Positions 60,745 through 64,000 of a DNA stretch of 64,000 nucleotides are shown here, in pieces. Below the pieces are notes generated by a model that ran no database searches, had not been told where the DNA came from, and saw only the letters and a program-made list of their open reading frames with translations. Made by a program: the position numbers and the translations under genes. The stretch's first letter is position 1; each line of letters begins with the position of its first letter. This DNA is from Agapetus fuscipes (Eukaryota; Arthropoda; Insecta; Trichoptera; Glossosomatidae), in the NCBI GenBank assembly GCA_951799405.1, contig OX637357.1:1240001-1304000 (forward strand), read 5' to 3'.

Positions 60745-61213
60745 CAGTGGCATACTTTTACCCACCTTGATGTATGGAAGCGAGGCCTGGACGGTGAATG
60801 AAAGTGAAATTAGTAAAGTGCATACTGTTGAAATGGACTTTCTAAGAAGTATGGTTGGGAAAAAACGGAGGGACAGGGTGAGGAATGATTTTGTAAGAGA
60901 AGAATGTGGTGCAAGAGAAAGTGTGAAAGTAAAGATTAAAAGAAGTTTGTTAAGATGTTTTGGGCATATGGAAAGAATGAATGAGGAAAGACTGACGAAG
61001 AAAGTATATGTTGGTAGAATAGATGGATGTCGTGGTAGAGGAAGACCGAGAAAGGTATGGATGGACCAAATATCCGAAATTGCGAATGAATGGAATATCC
61101 AGAGTCATAATAAAAGGAGAGCCTGTATGAAGAAGGTTATGACTCTGGAGGAAATGAAAGAAGTGTGTAAGGACAGAAAGAAATGGCGGTTAATCTGTGA
61201 TGTTGGCGGCTAG
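60745..61213 (+). pseudogene. RTE-like LINE ORF, C-terminal 148 codons
   Basis: Longest RTE-like piece here. From ATG at 60767: MYGSEAWTVNESEISKVHTV, EMDFLRSMVGKKRRDRVRND, RCFGHMERMNEERLTKKVYV, GRGRPRKVWMDQISEIANEW and ACMKKVMTLEEMKEVCKDRK, then stop. The palm and endonuclease are missing. No internal stop, so it is a recent 5'-truncated copy. Confidence 0.85.
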
Positions 61214-61304
61214 GGTTTTTTAAATTAAAATTTGTTTTCTGTTAGTTTTTGATGTCCATACATATTATAATTTAGTGATTTTTAAAATTTAATTTGTCAT
61301 GTTT

Positions 61305-61560
61305 GTTCCTTGACTTATAGGTTGGTATGCGGCTGACCACCCATACTGTGAAAAATGGTTCACTTAGTCAATGTCACCCCTGTCTCAGGGAATGACGGCA
61401 AGAGTTGAAGGGCTTATGTTTATTTGAGATGGGTTCTTATAATGTAGGTCCACATGCGGCATGTGTTAGCGCGAAATTATACATGTCTGCTTGTGGGAAT
61501 GCACTTAATGTGAATCTTAAATGATATATATCCTTGCAGCTTAGATTAGATTAGATTAGG
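61305..61560 (+). mobile_element. F1 SINE-like repeat, full copy (family description)
   Basis: About 255 bp. The 5' end is TTCCTTGACTTATAG. GGTTGGTATGCGG at 61320 resembles a pol III A box, and GGTTCACTTAG at 61357 a B box. The 37-nt spacing fits tRNA-type promoters. The middle has GTCACCCCTGTCTCAGGGAA, CGGCAAGAGTTGAAGGGCTT, GGTCCACATGCGGCATGTG, GCGCGAAATTATACATGTCT and GCTTGTGGGAATGCA. The 3' end is GCAGCTTAGATTAGATTAGA, that is (TTAGA)n. A short microsatellite tail, no ORF and internal boxes point to a SINE, though no parent tRNA is recognisable. Confidence 0.85.
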
Positions 61561-62680
61561 TCATCATCAGGTGGAGAAGATTTGATCCGTGAGGTGGACC
61601 TGGTGAAGTTTTTGAGGTCCGTGAGGATCTTGTAGAAGTTAGGTCATTTGTTTTGCTGGTTCTTGAAGGTGGGGTGTTGAATAAAGTTTAGATGGTTACT
61701 TTTACTTGGAGATTTATTAAGATTTTTAATATACAAATTTAGAAAAGAAATTTGTGTGTTGTTTCACTTTGAAGCAGAAATAGGAAGTAAAAAAAACAGT
61801 GCATGAAACTTAATAAAGACAAAATTACAGTAATACCAACTCTTAGGAATATAAATTGTTGGTTGTTACCTACCACTTAAATGCTAACAAAAAAGGTTAT
61901 CTGAAATGCATATAGATGGCAATGCCTTTATTTTTTCCATGTCAAAATATTTGACATACTGGGGGACTCCCAAAGAGATTGATTCGTTATCTGAATCAAT
62001 CGATCGAATGACTTTATTTATATTTTATTGAAAATATTACAATTGATAGTCAAGTAGACAGTGGACTGTAGTGGATTGATTGTCAAATGTGACATATGAA
62101 TTTAAGTTTATATAATACTTCCCTTAAAATGTATAAAAAACAATAGAGAAGTTGTTACATATTAAATCAATAGAGTGGTACTTGTACAAATGATGTTACT
62201 GAACTAAGTCAATAAATAGTTGAACTGTTAAACAAGTAGTTTGATTTCTCAAATTTACATTGATATGAGACATCGATTTATTTATACATTGACTTGTGTA
62301 AGTACAATGCTGATTGAAAACAGTATGTTATTACAAAGTGTATTAACATTGGATGAACTTGAAGGTTATAACTTCTGAATAATAATATTATTCATAACAT
62401 TAATTCTTAAGTAAACATAGTAATACCTAACATGTAAATTACATTAATGTTGTGACATTTGTTAGAAATGTTGATGGTGTATATAATCATATTATGTTAC
62501 ACGCTATTATGCAAGTTACAAGAATTTATTAGAAAATGTTGTAAAGTCTTAACTAATTGATGTATATAACCTATTAATTAGACACATATTATATTTAGCT
62601 TGAGTGATACACTTCAACTGAAAGAACATGCGGAGAAAAAGAGAACATAGGAGAAGGTGAGCTCAGTTAATACAGAGATA
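61561..62680 (-). other. Probable 3' region of the BEL element at 62681, LTR boundary uncertain
   Basis: Noncoding, AT-rich. TGTCAAATATTTTGACATGG (minus, from 61956) is preceded by GGGAGTCCCCCAGTA and could be the start of its 3' LTR. No second LTR is available to confirm it. Confidence 0.3.
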
Positions 62681-63690
62681 TTAGAGTGGCTGTGGCATAG
62701 GTAGAGGACATATTTTCTGGATTGATCTTTTGACAATTCCAGATTCAGTTCTGATAGATACCACTCGAGTGAGACCGTCGGTTCCATTGTGCAATTGGAC
62801 TACCCTGCCTAAGTTCCATTTCAGAGGAGGTGTTGAGTCTTCCTTGAGAATGACTAAATCATCTTTTTTAACAGATGACGTGTTTGACTGGGTCCATTTG
62901 CTGCGAGTCTGAAGAGAATTCAAGTAATCGCTGGACCATCGGTTCCAAAAGCTCTGTAACATTTGTGTTAGTAATTGATAACGATTGAGAGCATTGGTGT
63001 GAATTGTATGCAGATTGGGTTCAGGAAGAGAGAGTAGTGGTGCCCCTATTAAAAAATGACCAGGTGTCAATGGGAGATAATCCGTTGGGTCATTGGATAA
63101 TTGTGATATGGGTCTGGAATTTAAACATGCTTCTATTTGAGTTAAAATGGTATACATCTCTTCAAAGTTGAGAATGTGATTTCCAATTGATTTTAAGAGC
63201 AATGTTTTAGTGCTTTTTACTCCACTTTCCCATAATCCTCCTTGATGAGGACTTCTGGGAGGTATAAAGTGCCACGTTATTCCTTCTGCTGATGCCCAAT
63301 CATGCACTGAACTGTTTTGCAGCTTCAGTTGTTCCTGAAATGATTTTATTTCGGATTTGGCACCAACAAAATTGGTGCCATTGTCAGAGTAAATGTGTAA
63401 TGGTTTACCCCTACGAGCAATGAATCTTTTAAAGCAGTTCAGAAAAGAATTGGTGCTCAAATCTGACACCAGTTCTAAATGAATCGCTTTTGTTGAAAAA
63501 CAAATGAATACGGCTATATAGCTCTTATAGATTGTTTTGCTTCTGGGATTCCTGTCTCTGGACTGGAGCGGCCCAGCGTAGTCAATTCCAACGACGCTAA
63601 ATGGTCGTGATGGATTGACTCTGGTGGAAGGCAGTTGGCCCATTAATTGGGTCGCAGTTTTTGGACTATACCTGAAACATACAGTACATT
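62681..63690 (-). CDS. BEL/Pao integrase (second, distinct element), 5'-truncated
   Basis: The frame runs from about 63690 to TGA or other stop at 62681. It begins within the zinc domain (ECTVCFRYSPKTATQLMGQL). Catalytic residues numbered from the frame's first Met are D52 (VVGIDYAGPL), D118 (IYSDNGTNF) and E170 (GGLWESGV). Then CLNSRPISQLSNDPTDYLPL, TPGHFLIGAPLLSLPEPN and a DUF5641-like end (DDLVILKEDSTPPLKWNLGR; IQKICPLPMPQPL). The sequence differs greatly from the element at 39826. The 5' side is lost where a plus-strand LINE begins, near 63695. Confidence 0.9.
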
Positions 63691-63694
63691 CCTT

Positions 63695-64000
63695 ATGGTA
63701 TGGTATTCCATTCCTCATAGTATATAAAGCCATCAATGGCTTGGCTCCACCTTATCTGACTGACATGATTTCGCCTGTTGAGATGGGTGTGAGGAGGCAG
63801 ACACTCAGATCCGCGGGCGATGGTGCAATCAATTTGGTTCAGCCGCACCGTCAGATCCGTACAAATTTTGGAGACCGTGCTTTCCGTGTTGCGGGTCCGG
63901 TGGAGTGGAACAGACTGCCACCCGGAGTGAAGAACTCCGAATCTATGGGTATATTTTGCGGAGCTCTCAAGACGCACCTTTTCAAAAAGTCTTATCCGTG
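63695..64000 (+). pseudogene. CR1-like LINE, 3'-terminal ORF fragment (runs off window)
   Basis: Plus strand: VYKAINGLAPPYLTDMISPV, GVRRQTLRSAGDGAINLVQP, FGDRAFRVAGPVEWNRLPPG, ALKTHLFKKSYP. Best-conserved copy of this motif here, with the WNRLP intact. Junction with the BEL integrase lies at about 63690-63700. Confidence 0.85.

Overview
The window looks like arthropod (probably insect) nuclear DNA. It is AT-rich, has very low gene density, and is packed with eukaryotic transposable elements. The best taxonomic hint is the 5S rRNA-derived head of two SINE copies (28686-28802 and 58381-58500), whose 3' end (ACACCGCGTGTCGTTGGC) is of the arthropod type. The mix of BEL/Pao, Ty3/gypsy, CR1/Jockey-like and RTE-like elements and many MITEs fits this. 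No bacterial operon, CRISPR array or intact host tRNA/rRNA gene was seen.

Layout. 1-1.3 kb: integrase end of a gypsy element. 2-5.7 kb: SINE, LINE and MITE fragments. 6.0-6.5 kb: the best candidate host exon (minus strand). 6.8-8.1 kb: two nested insertions (solo BEL LTR in a MITE; MITE in a SINE). 8.5-22 kb: SINE/MITE/LINE mosaic with a second candidate host exon at 19.87-19.98 kb. 22.95-25.2 kb: tandem array of a SINE-containing unit of about 400 bp. 25-30 kb: more mosaic with one 5S-tRNA chimeric SINE. 30.49-34.39 kb: internally deleted gypsy element with apparently identical LTRs and a 4-bp target duplication. 34.71-39.09 kb: full-length two-ORF non-LTR retrotransposon with a 7-bp duplication, inside a MITE. 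39.83-44.91 kb: BEL element with identical LTRs and one uninterrupted 1068-codon ORF lacking reverse transcriptase and RNase H. 45-61.5 kb: SINE mosaic, a signal-peptide-like exon at 52.95-53.02 kb, and a second 5S-tRNA SINE. 60.7-64 kb: RTE-like ORF fragment, second BEL integrase, CR1-like LINE tail.

Short names used below. F1: abundant ~250-bp SINE-like repeat with (TTAGA)n tail (about 35 copies). F2: modular tRNA-headed SINE, sometimes with a 5S head, followed by tail A, tail B or an F3 unit. F3: tRNA-headed SINE starting GGTCGATAGCTCA. F4: SINE with a type-II tRNA-like head. M1-M9: MITE-like families with terminal inverted repeats (TIRs).

Host content. Three minus-strand segments in 5'-to-3' order (53018-52951, 19975-19871, 6543-6020) have splice-like borders with compatible phase 1. 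Together they could form a small secreted protein gene whose introns hold most of the mobile elements. This model is inference. The other coding capacity belongs to retroelements. Two recent-looking LTR elements both lack RT and must have been mobilised in trans or deleted after insertion; the LINE in between looks complete.
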